Below are positions 1 through 9,339 of a stretch of 10,028 bases of DNA, one piece after another. The position numbers and the translations under genes were made by a program. The stretch covers positions 1 to 10,028 of the forward strand of contig CAJARA010000014.1 in the NCBI GenBank assembly GCA_903944295.1, read 5' to 3'. How positions within the stretch are numbered: the stretch's first letter is position 1; each line of letters starts with the position of its first letter. The notes beneath the pieces were generated by a model. That model was not told where the DNA came from, ran no database searches, and was given only the letters and a program-made list of their open reading frames with translations. The stretch comes from an uncultured Chloroflexota bacterium (GTDB lineage: Bacteria > Chloroflexota > Limnocylindria > Limnocylindrales > Limnocylindraceae).

Positions 1-2403
<2,403 letters not shown>

Positions 2404-2409
2404 CTGCGG

Positions 2410-2414
2410 CCCCT
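2410..2414 (-). promoter_or_regulatory. Ribosome binding site of secA (AGGGG), overlapping the preceding stop codon
   Basis: TAGGGG on the minus strand contains the TAG stop of the small membrane ORF and an AGGGG core 6 nt before the secA ATG at 2401-2403. The overlap suggests that translation of secA depends partly on termination of the upstream ORF. Confidence 0.6.
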
Positions 2415-2646
2415 AGCGCCAGAAGCCGGAGCCGTACCCCAGCATCAGGATGCCAAATGTGAGCGCGCCGAGAACGAGCCAATAGAGCACGCTCGCCGGA
2501 CGACTCGTTGGGTTCATCTCTGGGTTCTTCAGTGGTGCCGCGTTCCATCGCGGGCTGCGAAGTGAGCTGCGCCAGTCGGCACTCTTCTCTTCTGGGTGCG
2601 CGCTCACCACGCCGCGCTCGTCTGGTCGGTGCAACTTCAGCGTCAC
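2413..2646 (-). CDS. Small protein with one C-terminal membrane helix, unknown function
   Basis: I do not recognise this family. The 77-residue frame begins with GTG 2 nt after the prs stop and ends with TAG 9 nt before the secA ATG, filling the only gap between them, which supports it as a gene. Residues 1-50 are polar and likely cytoplasmic; residues about 52-75 (VLYWLVLGALTFGILMLGYG) form a single hydrophobic helix, leaving a two-residue end, a tail-anchor-like layout. No signal peptide is seen. The ribosome binding site is weak (GAAG), so translation may be coupled to prs. ATG at 2515-2517 could start a 34-residue version containing just the helix. A competing 163-residue frame over the same stretch is Ser/Arg-rich and overlaps prs, so I reject it. 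Its position before secA hints at a membrane role, but this is inference. Confidence 0.6.
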   Translation of the reverse strand: MTLKLHRPDERGVVSAHPEEKSADWRSSLRSPRWNAAPLKNPEMNPTSRPASVLYWLVLGALTFGILMLGYGSGFWR

Positions 2647-2648
2647 GG

Positions 2649-3698
2649 CTACTTCGCTCGGCGCTTTGAGTTCTGTCCACCACCGTTGCTGCCCGGTGAT
2701 GGGAGTCCGGCATGTTCGCCATCCCAGAAGACCATCTCCTCAGCCATTGAGGCCTCCTTGCCGAAGAGCGCACCGACTGACTCACCAAGGTGGATGCGCT
2801 TGATTGCTTCGCCGAAGAGTGGCGCAGAGGAGAGGCGCTTGATCTTTGGGCTACTGACGCCATCGGGCATTGGGATGGAGTCGGTAACGATCACTTCTCG
2901 TACCGATGACCCGTTGATGCGCTCAATGGCGGGGCCGGAGAAGACGCCGTGCGTTGCGCAGGCGGTGACTTCAATTGCGCCCGCCTTCTCGATGGCGCGG
3001 ATGGTCTCAATGAGCGTTCCTGCGGTGTCAATCTCATCGTCAACGATCACGACACGCTTCCCCTTCACGTCACCGATGACGTTGAGGACCTCTGCGTGAT
3101 CATCATTCCCTTCGCGTCGCTTCTCAACGATCGCGAGCGGCGCGTCGAGCAGTTCTGCAAATGTTCGCGCGCGCTTTGCAAAGCCGAGGTCGGTCACCAC
3201 CGCAAGGTTCTCGGTGCCGTTCTGTCGGATGTAGTTGGAGAGCATATGCACCGCTGTGAGCTCATCTACTGGGACGTTGAAGAATCCCTGCAGCTGTCCC
3301 TGATGGAGGTCCATGGTGAGGATGCGATTTGCGCCGGCTACTTGCAGCATGTCCGCAACGAGCCGTGCGGTGATTGGGACGCGCGGCTGGTCTTTCTTAT
3401 CTGATCGGCCGTAGCCGTAGTACGGGATGACGGCGGTGATGCGTCCGGCTGATGCGCGCTTGAACGCGTCAATCATGATCAGTAACTCCATGATGGAGCT
3501 GCTCACCGGGCGAGAGGTTGGCTGCACGATGAAGACGTCCTTCTCTCGCGCGTTATCAAGGATCTTGACGAAGATGTTCTCGTTGGCGAAGGCGAATACC
3601 TCCGCCTTGCCGAGCTCGCGTCCGAGGTAGCGCGCGATCTTGCCGGCTAACTCCCGGTTCGCATTCCCTGTGTAGACGTCGATTGAATCTGCCCTCAT
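2649..3698 (-). CDS. prs: Ribose-phosphate pyrophosphokinase (PRPP synthase)
   Basis: The enzyme transfers pyrophosphate from ATP to ribose 5-phosphate to make PRPP for purine, pyrimidine, His, Trp and NAD synthesis; it is cytosolic and normally hexameric. The 349-residue frame matches class I enzymes along its length: MELLIMIDAFKRASAGRITAVIPYYGYGR (70-98), VPITARLVADML, MDLHQGQLQGFF (129-140, with His132), the flexible-loop KRREG (193-197), NVIGDVKGK, the PRPP-binding loop VDDEIDTAGT (219-228) and ATHGVFSGPAIERI (249-261). Differences from the common sequence are FANENIFV (37-44) for FSDGEIQV, and VTDLGFAKRAR (168-178), one residue shorter than the usual SPDxGG segment. A C-terminal extension of about 35 residues, ending SKRRAK, has no recognisable motif. 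ATG 3698 has GGAGG 6 nt upstream. The TAG stop is 2 nt before the small ORF. Confidence 0.96.
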   Translation of the reverse strand: MRADSIDVYTGNANRELAGKIARYLGRELGKAEVFAFANENIFVKILDNAREKDVFIVQPTSRPVSSSIMELLIMIDAFKRASAGRITAVIPYYGYGRSDKKDQPRVPITARLVADMLQVAGANRILTMDLHQGQLQGFFNVPVDELTAVHMLSNYIRQNGTENLAVVTDLGFAKRARTFAELLDAPLAIVEKRREGNDDHAEVLNVIGDVKGKRVVIVDDEIDTAGTLIETIRAIEKAGAIEVTACATHGVFSGPAIERINGSSVREVIVTDSIPMPDGVSSPKIKRLSSAPLFGEAIKRIHLGESVGALFGKEASMAEEMVFWDGEHAGLPSPGSNGGGQNSKRRAK

Positions 3699-3704
3699 CG
3701 CCGT

Positions 3705-3709
3705 CCTCC
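3705..3709 (-). promoter_or_regulatory. Ribosome binding site of prs (GGAGG)
   Basis: GGAGG on the minus strand lies 6 nt before the prs ATG, inside the 16-nt gyrA-prs gap. It is the only canonical GGAGG among the clear sites of this block. Confidence 0.75.
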
Positions 3710-3714
3710 GATCC

Positions 3715-6417
3715 CTATCGCCGCTTTGTAGGTTTCGTCTTCGCCTTCACCTTAGCCGCTGGCTTGGCCTTCCCCTTCGGGACGGCTGTCTTGGCCGCCT
3801 TTGGTGCCGCCTTTCTGCCCCCCTTTACTGCAGGGGCCACCCGTGCGGGCGCCTCGCCGTCCTCGCCGGCAACGTCGCGCTGTGCGAGCCCCGTGCGGAA
3901 GGCGGCGATCCCAGCGACCTTATCCCCCTCGCGGAGGGTCATCACGCGGACACCCTGGGAGCTGCCGTCATTACGGGTGGCGATGCTCTCAAGCTTCGTG
4001 CGCACCACCTGCCCTTCGGCGCTGATGAGGATCACCTCTTCATCCGCCTCGCTCACCTGGCGAACGGCGACCACCGGCCCCGTCTTACGTCCTTCAAGCG
4101 GGATGAGGCGGACACCCTGGGTGCCGCGATGCTTGCGACTGAAGGCCTGGACTGGGACGCGCTTCCCAAAGCCCGTCTCCGTAAGGACGAGAAGGTCGGC
4201 GCCCGGCTCAACGATGGCGGCGGCAACCACAAGGTCGCCCACACGTGCAAGTCGAATACCAATCACGCCGCCGGCGGAGCGGCCCATCGGTCGCGCCTCC
4301 TTCTCATGGAAGCGGCAGATGCGACCCTGTCGCGTGGCGAGCACGATGTCGTCTTCACCAGACGTTGGGATCACCTGCGCAAGCTCATCACCCTTATCAA
4401 GGGTGATCGCAATAATTCCTGATGAACGAACCTTCTCAAACTGTTCGAGCGCTGTCTTCTTAATGACACCCTTCTTCGTAGAGAAGGCGAGGTAACCGCC
4501 CGCGGTGAAGTTCTGCAGGATGACGGTGGCAACCGGAACTTCGCCCGACTCTACCTGCACGCCCGGCAGATTGACGATTGGAATCCCCTTGTTCTGACGC
4601 GATGCGTCAGGGATCTCGTGCACCTTCGTGCTGAAGCAGCGACCCTTATTAGTAAAGAAGAAGGCCCAGTCATGCGTGTTCGCAACCTGGAGCGACTTCA
4701 CCGCATCCTCTTCACGCGTGGTCATGCCGCGCACGCCCTTCCCGCCGCGATGCTGCTGGCGGTATGCGGTGAGCGGCTGACGCTTGATATAACCGCGACC
4801 ACTGATGGTGATCACCACATCTTCGTCGGCAATGAGGTCCTCATCAGACATCTCGCGCGTGGCGTCTTGTGCAATGCGTGTGCGGCGCTTGTCGCCGAAC
4901 TTCTCCTTGAGCTTGGCGTACTCGGCGGAGATGATCTTGGAGACGCGCTTCGGGTTGGCAAGGATGTCTTGGAGCTCCTTGATCAGCGCGAGCACTTCCA
5001 GGTACTCGTCTTCAATCTTCTTGCGTTCAAGTGCGGCGAGCCGGGCGAGGCGCATATCCAAGATTGCCTGTGCCTGCAGCTCGCTCAACTTGAACTTGGC
5101 CATCAACTGTTCGCGCGCAACGTCAACATCTGCTGCGGCGCGGATGGTCTTAATCACGGCATCAAGGTTGTCCAGCGCAATCTTCAAGCCTTCCAAGATG
5201 TGCGCGCGCTCTTGCGCCTTCTTCAGCTCAAACTCCGTGCGACGGCGGACGATGATGCGGCGATGTTCGATATGGTGCTGCAGGACGGACTTCAGCGAGA
5301 GCGTCTGCGGCTGACCATCAACGAGCGCAAGCATGTTCATGCTGAACGCGGCGCGGAGCGGGGTGAGCTTCAGTAGTTTGTTAAGCACCTTGTGCGGATT
5401 CCCGTCGCGCTTCACCTCAACGTAGATGCGCATCCCGTCGCGGTCGGACTCGTCACGCAGGTCGGCGATGCCGTCAATGCGACCCTCTTTGACGAGGTCG
5501 GCGATCTTCTCAACGAGTGACGCTTTGTTCACCTGATACGGAAGCTCGTGGATGATGATCGCGGTGCGATCGCCGCGCGCCTCTTCGAAGGTGGTCTTCC
5601 CTTCAACAACGACGCGACCACGGCCGTGCGCATACATCTGGCGAATCGCGTCAACACGCTCCAACTTTCCGGTGAGCGGATTCTTGACGTTGTCATAACG
5701 GTAGAGAACACCGCCAGTTGGGAAGTCGGGCGCAAGGACGAAGGCGCTCAACTCTTCGGCGGTGAGTTGTGGGTTCTCTACGAGAGCGATCGCCGCATCG
5801 GCAATCTCGCCAAGGTTGTGCGGCGGAATGTTGGTGGCCATACCAACGGCAATTCCGGACGAACCGTTAATGAGCAAGTTCGGCATGCGCGACGGAAGGA
5901 CGCTCGGCTCCTTCTGTGTGCCGTCGTAGTTCGGTGTGAAGTCAACCGTCTCGTGATCAATGTCGGCGAGCATCTCGCCAGCGATGGCGGTGAGTCGCGC
6001 CTCGGTGTAGCGCATCGCGGCGGCGGAGTCGCCGTCAACAGAACCGAAGTTTCCCTGCCCATCAACGAGTGGGTGACGCATGGAGAAGTCCTGCGCCAGG
6101 CGGACGAGTGCGTCGTAGAGGGCGCCGTCGCCGTGTGGGTGGTACTTACCCATTACCTCACCCACGATCGCGGCGCACTTGCGGTAGGCGGAGCTGCCGG
6201 AGAGGCCCATCTCGCCCATCGTGTAGAGGATGCGGCGGTGGACTGGCTTGAGGCCGTCACGCACGTCTGGAAGGGCGCGCGCCACGATCACGCTCATGGC
6301 GTAATCGAGGTAGCTCGTGCGCATCTCGTCTTCAATACGAATCGACTTAACAGTGGTGACGCTGACGCCGTTTGGGCTAATCCCGTCTGCGCCGTTATCT
6401 ACGCTCTTATCTGCCAT
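3715..6417 (-). CDS. gyrA: DNA gyrase subunit A
   Basis: GyrA is the breakage-reunion and DNA-wrapping subunit of gyrase. The protein is 900 residues from ATG 6417, somewhat longer than usual because of extra residues at both ends. Visible features are ARALPDVRDGLKPVHRRIL (46-64), the quinolone-resistance region KYHPHGDGALYDALVR (91-106), catalytic Tyr137 in SAAAMRYTEAR, a long coiled-coil arm region rich in KIEDEYLEVLALIKEL, and a C-terminal beta-pinwheel beginning near residue 530. A GyrA box QHRGGKG (555-561; usual form QRRGGKG) supports true gyrase rather than topoisomerase IV. The last 38 residues (863-900) have 12 Lys, 3 Arg and no acidic residue, an unusual tail. Gly98 sits at the E. 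coli Ser83 position. The stop lies 16 nt before prs. Confidence 0.98.
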   Translation of the reverse strand: MADKSVDNGADGISPNGVSVTTVKSIRIEDEMRTSYLDYAMSVIVARALPDVRDGLKPVHRRILYTMGEMGLSGSSAYRKCAAIVGEVMGKYHPHGDGALYDALVRLAQDFSMRHPLVDGQGNFGSVDGDSAAAMRYTEARLTAIAGEMLADIDHETVDFTPNYDGTQKEPSVLPSRMPNLLINGSSGIAVGMATNIPPHNLGEIADAAIALVENPQLTAEELSAFVLAPDFPTGGVLYRYDNVKNPLTGKLERVDAIRQMYAHGRGRVVVEGKTTFEEARGDRTAIIIHELPYQVNKASLVEKIADLVKEGRIDGIADLRDESDRDGMRIYVEVKRDGNPHKVLNKLLKLTPLRAAFSMNMLALVDGQPQTLSLKSVLQHHIEHRRIIVRRRTEFELKKAQERAHILEGLKIALDNLDAVIKTIRAAADVDVAREQLMAKFKLSELQAQAILDMRLARLAALERKKIEDEYLEVLALIKELQDILANPKRVSKIISAEYAKLKEKFGDKRRTRIAQDATREMSDEDLIADEDVVITISGRGYIKRQPLTAYRQQHRGGKGVRGMTTREEDAVKSLQVANTHDWAFFFTNKGRCFSTKVHEIPDASRQNKGIPIVNLPGVQVESGEVPVATVILQNFTAGGYLAFSTKKGVIKKTALEQFEKVRSSGIIAITLDKGDELAQVIPTSGEDDIVLATRQGRICRFHEKEARPMGRSAGGVIGIRLARVGDLVVAAAIVEPGADLLVLTETGFGKRVPVQAFSRKHRGTQGVRLIPLEGRKTGPVVAVRQVSEADEEVILISAEGQVVRTKLESIATRNDGSSQGVRVMTLREGDKVAGIAAFRTGLAQRDVAGEDGEAPARVAPAVKGGRKAAPKAAKTAVPKGKAKPAAKVKAKTKPTKRR
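3718..3831 (-). other. Sequence encoding the low-complexity basic C-terminal tail of GyrA
   Basis: These bases encode GyrA residues 863-900, a Lys/Ala/Pro-rich stretch with short recurring units such as KAAPKAAK and KAKPAAKVKAK. The composition is like that of histone-H1-like bacterial tails. It is in frame with gyrA and directly before its TAG, so I treat it as part of the protein rather than a repeat element. Confidence 0.75.
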
Positions 6418-6421
6418 CTCG

Positions 6422-6431
6422 TCACCCCCTT
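6422..6431 (-). promoter_or_regulatory. Ribosome binding site of gyrA (AAGGGGGTGA)
   Basis: In the 36-nt gyrB-gyrA gap the minus strand reads AAGGGGGTGA, 4 nt before the gyrA ATG. It differs from the perfect anti-SD complement AAGGAGGTGA at one base, which can still form a G-U wobble. No promoter or terminator hairpin is visible in the gap. Confidence 0.7.
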
Positions 6432-6453
6432 TCCTTCTGCTATCTGTCGCGGA

Positions 6454-8448
6454 TTAAACATCGAGGTTCTGGACCTTGCGCGCCTCGGCCTTGATGAAGT
6501 CGCGGCGCGGCTCAACGCGCTCGCCCATCAGCATCTCAAAGATCTCGTTCGCCGCCGCCGCATCTTCAATGCGTGCCTGCAGGAAGACGCGATTCTCTGG
6601 ATTCATTGCCGTCTCCCAAAGCTGTTCGGCGTTCATTTCGCCGAGCCCCTTGAAGCGCTGCACGTTGACGTTCTTTGTCTTGAATGAGGCAACAGCGGCG
6701 TCGCGCTCCTTCTCTGAGGATGCGTACTTTGTCTCCTTGCCAGTGCTGACGCGATACAGCGGTGGCTGCGCAATGTAGAGGTAGCCCGCTTCAATGATGG
6801 CGGGCATGTAGCGATAGAAGAAGGTGAGCAGCAGCGTGCGAATATGCGCGCCGTCTACGTCTGCGTCGGTCATGATGATGACGCGGTGGTATCGCAGTTT
6901 GGCAAGGTCAAAGGAGCTGCTGCTGTCTTGAATCCCTGCGCCGAGCGCAACGATCAGCGTGCGAATGTTGTCGCTCCCCAAGATTTTGTCGATGCGCGCC
7001 TTCTCCACGTTAAGCAGCTTGCCGCGCAGCGGGAAGATCGCTTGGAAGCGACGATCGCGTCCCTGCTTTGCAGAACCACCGGCTGACTCGCCCTCCACAA
7101 TGTAGAGCTCTGACTTCGCCGGATCGCGCTCTTGACAGTCGGCGAGCTTTCCTGGAAGTGCGCTCCCCTCGAGTGCACCCTTGCGCAACACCAAGTCGCG
7201 TGCCTTGCGCGCCGCCTCGCGACCGCGCGCCGCATTCAGCGCCTGGCGAATTACTTCTTTGCCGTCGCCCGGATTCTCTTCAAGGAACTGCAGTACACCA
7301 GCGTTCACCGCGGTCTGCACGATCCCCTTCACCTCGGCGGTGCCGAGCTTTGCTTTGGTCTGTCCTTCGAACTGCGGATCAACAAGCTTGACGGAGATAA
7401 CAGCGGTGAGACCTTCGCGCACATCTTCACCGGTGAGGTTCGGATCGTTGTCTTTGATCGCGCCATTCTTGCGGCCCCAGTCGTTCAGTGAGCTGGTGAG
7501 CGCGGCACGGAAGCCGGTGACGTGTGTTCCGCCATCAACGGTGTTGATGTTGTTTGCAAACGCGAGCAGCGTTTCAGACCAAGAGTCGCCCTGATACTGG
7601 AACGCAACCTCAACACTTGTTGTCCCATCAACGCGTTCCAAATACACCGGGCGCTCGTGTGTCACCTTGCGCTTACGATTCAAGTGACGAACGAACGAGA
7701 CGATGCCACCCTGGAAGTAGAAGGTTGCTTCGCGATCTGCGCGATCATCAATCAGCGTGAGCCAGAGGCCCTTGTTGAGATATGCAGATTCACGCAAGCG
7801 ATTAGAGAGCGTCTCAAATGAATACTCTGTTGACGAGAAGACTTCTGGGTCTGGCAAGAAGACGGTGCGCGTTCCACGTCGCGCATGTGCTGGTCCAACT
7901 TTGGTCACCTTCATCTTCGGCTTGCCGCGTTCGTACTCTTGCGCCCAGATAAATCCATCACGCGAAGATTCAACGCGCAGCTTTACACTCAGTGCATTAA
8001 CAACGGAGACACCAACGCCGTGCAGCCCACCAGAAACTTTGTATCCGTCGCCGCCAAACTTTCCTCCGGCATGCAACACGGTGTGCACTACTTCAAGTGC
8101 GTCCTTACCAGTTGAATGTTTTCCAACTGGAACACCGCGACCGTCATCGGTGACTTCAATGGAGTTGTCTTTATGAATGCGCACAACGATGCGCGTGGCG
8201 TGTCCCGCCATCGCTTCGTCAACGGAGTTGTCGACGACTTCGTAGACAAGGTGGTGTAGGCCGCGCTCATCGGTTGAGCCGATGTACATGCCTGGGCGCT
8301 TGCGGACCGCCTCCAGTCCCTCAAGGACCTGGATGCTTGAGGCGCCGTAGTCGCCCCCCTTCTTCGCCGCCTTTGGGGCAGATTTCTCCGAAGAACTGGG
8401 TTTTTCTGATTTCTTGGCGATCGCAGATCCGCTTTTTTGACCCGCCAC
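6454..8448 (-). CDS. gyrB: DNA gyrase subunit B
   Basis: GyrB is the ATPase and TOPRIM subunit of the A2B2 gyrase that introduces negative supercoils. At 664 residues it is the shorter form lacking the large E. coli-type C-terminal insert. Visible features are the GHKL ATPase domain with catalytic E70 and N74 in YEVVDNSVDEA, DDGRGVPV (101-108), the ATP-lid glycine segment GGLHGVGVSVVNALS (140-154), QTKAKLGT in the transducer, the TOPRIM motif EGESAGGSAKQG (from E452), the metal-binding DADVD (528-532), RFKGLGEMN, and a typical terminus ending NLDV. The first 33 residues form a Lys/Ser/Ala-rich low-complexity extension (8 Lys) before the conserved SIQVLEGLEAVRKRPGMYIG segment. The start is GTG, supported by AAGGGGG 7 nt upstream and by the overlap with the parB stop. 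E454 and R475 replace the E. coli D426 and K447. It pairs with gyrA, 36 nt downstream. Confidence 0.98.
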   Translation of the reverse strand: MAGQKSGSAIAKKSEKPSSSEKSAPKAAKKGGDYGASSIQVLEGLEAVRKRPGMYIGSTDERGLHHLVYEVVDNSVDEAMAGHATRIVVRIHKDNSIEVTDDGRGVPVGKHSTGKDALEVVHTVLHAGGKFGGDGYKVSGGLHGVGVSVVNALSVKLRVESSRDGFIWAQEYERGKPKMKVTKVGPAHARRGTRTVFLPDPEVFSSTEYSFETLSNRLRESAYLNKGLWLTLIDDRADREATFYFQGGIVSFVRHLNRKRKVTHERPVYLERVDGTTSVEVAFQYQGDSWSETLLAFANNINTVDGGTHVTGFRAALTSSLNDWGRKNGAIKDNDPNLTGEDVREGLTAVISVKLVDPQFEGQTKAKLGTAEVKGIVQTAVNAGVLQFLEENPGDGKEVIRQALNAARGREAARKARDLVLRKGALEGSALPGKLADCQERDPAKSELYIVEGESAGGSAKQGRDRRFQAIFPLRGKLLNVEKARIDKILGSDNIRTLIVALGAGIQDSSSSFDLAKLRYHRVIIMTDADVDGAHIRTLLLTFFYRYMPAIIEAGYLYIAQPPLYRVSTGKETKYASSEKERDAAVASFKTKNVNVQRFKGLGEMNAEQLWETAMNPENRVFLQARIEDAAAANEIFEMLMGERVEPRRDFIKAEARKVQNLDV

Positions 8449-9320
8449 TAGCTTTCCCCCTTGATCTGGTCGACCAGCCTGGTCAACTCTTCCGCCGAGT
8501 AGTACTCAATCACGATCTGACCCCCCGCTCCGGCCGGTTTAATCCGCACCGGCGTGCCGAGCGCCTGTTCAAGTGACCGCTGAACCGCCGTGAGCTCCGC
8601 CCCTGAGGCCGTTCCACGCTCTTTCTTGGGGGTAATTGTACCCCGACCCGCTTCGCGGATGGTTGAGGCGGCCGCCTCGGCACCGCGTACCGTCACTCCG
8701 TCGCGCACAAAGCTGCGGGCGAGCCAGGCCTGCTCGCTCTCTGGGAGCCCAACAAGTGCCCGCGCATGCCCTTCACTCAGGCGACCGGCGGTAACCTCCT
8801 CCTGGACGCCTGCGGCGAGGTCAAGGAGGCGCATCGTATTTGCAACCGTCGCGCGTGCCTTCCCCGCCACGCTGGCGATCTGCTCCTGGGTCATGCCGAA
8901 CTCGTCGGCGAGGCGGCGGTAGGCCTGCGCCGTTTCAATCGGGGAGAGGTCGCTGCGCTGCACGTTTTCGATCAGCGCGAGCTCAAGGCGTGACTGATTG
9001 TTGACTGTACGGACAACGGCGGGGATCGTGGTGCGGCCGGCGAGCTTTGAGGCACGGAGGCGTCGCTCCCCAGCGATCAGCGTGAAGCCATTTGCCCCCT
9101 CTTCAACAAGGATCGGCTGGATGACGCCGTGCTCACGGATGCTCTCTGCGAGCTGCTCGAGCTCAGTCTGGTTGAAGGTGCTGCGCGGCTGGTAGGCGTT
9201 CGCCTTGATCTTGCTGATCGGAATCTCCAGCGCCCCCGCACGGACGGCCCCAGCGGCGCTCGCCGCCTCAGGAATCAGTGCCCCAAGGCCTCGTCCCAGG
9301 CCCGTTACCTTCTTCACCAC
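8448..9320 (-). CDS. parB: ParB/Spo0J chromosome-partitioning protein (CTP-dependent parS clamp)
   Basis: ParB binds parS sites, uses CTP to close and slide as a DNA clamp, stimulates ParA and recruits SMC. The protein is 290 residues from GTG 9320, the normal length for chromosomal ParB. The order is the N-terminal ParA-stimulating motif GLGRGLGALIP (residues 7-17), the ParB/Srx domain with NAYQPR (41-46), the CTP-binding box GERRLRA (84-90), ENVQRSDLSPIE (118-129), a helix-turn-helix region (about 144-175, MTQEQIASVAGKARATV), SEGHARAL (182-189) and a C-terminal dimerisation domain (about 243-290). The open frame extends upstream to 9542, but that part overlaps parA, and the conserved N-terminal motif and ribosome binding site support GTG 9320. 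A second GTG follows at 9315-9317 and cannot be excluded. The stop TAG overlaps the gyrB start by one base, implying translational coupling. Confidence 0.97.
   Translation of the reverse strand: MVKKVTGLGRGLGALIPEAASAAGAVRAGALEIPISKIKANAYQPRSTFNQTELEQLAESIREHGVIQPILVEEGANGFTLIAGERRLRASKLAGRTTIPAVVRTVNNQSRLELALIENVQRSDLSPIETAQAYRRLADEFGMTQEQIASVAGKARATVANTMRLLDLAAGVQEEVTAGRLSEGHARALVGLPESEQAWLARSFVRDGVTVRGAEAAASTIREAGRGTITPKKERGTASGAELTAVQRSLEQALGTPVRIKPAGAGGQIVIEYYSAEELTRLVDQIKGES
8456..8462 (-). promoter_or_regulatory. Ribosome binding site of gyrB (AAGGGGG), within the end of parB
   Basis: AAGGGGG on the minus strand ends 7 nt before the gyrB GTG (8446-8448). It lies in the last codons of parB, and the parB TAG and gyrB GTG share the base at 8448. 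The arrangement supports this GTG as the start and indicates stop-start coupling. Confidence 0.65.
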
Positions 9321-9327
9321 GATCGAA

Positions 9328-9335
9328 CCCCCCTC
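9328..9335 (-). promoter_or_regulatory. Ribosome binding site of parB (GAGGGGGG)
   Basis: On the minus strand GAGGGGGG precedes the GTG at 9318-9320 by 7 nt, inside the 19-nt gap after parA. This site decides the parB start against the much longer open frame, which runs upstream to 9542 within parA. The core is a G-tract rather than GGAGG. Confidence 0.65.
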
Positions 9336-9339
9336 TTCC

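Noticed and set aside
6418..6453. Possible promoter or terminator between gyrB and gyrA
   Set aside because: The 36 nt hold a strong ribosome binding site but no -35/-10 pair and no hairpin with a T-run.
5548..6687. 379-residue plus-strand open frame opposite gyrA and the gyrB end
   Set aside because: It is antisense across the gyrA catalytic region and the gyrB C-terminus, with no recognisable family; a reverse-frame shadow.
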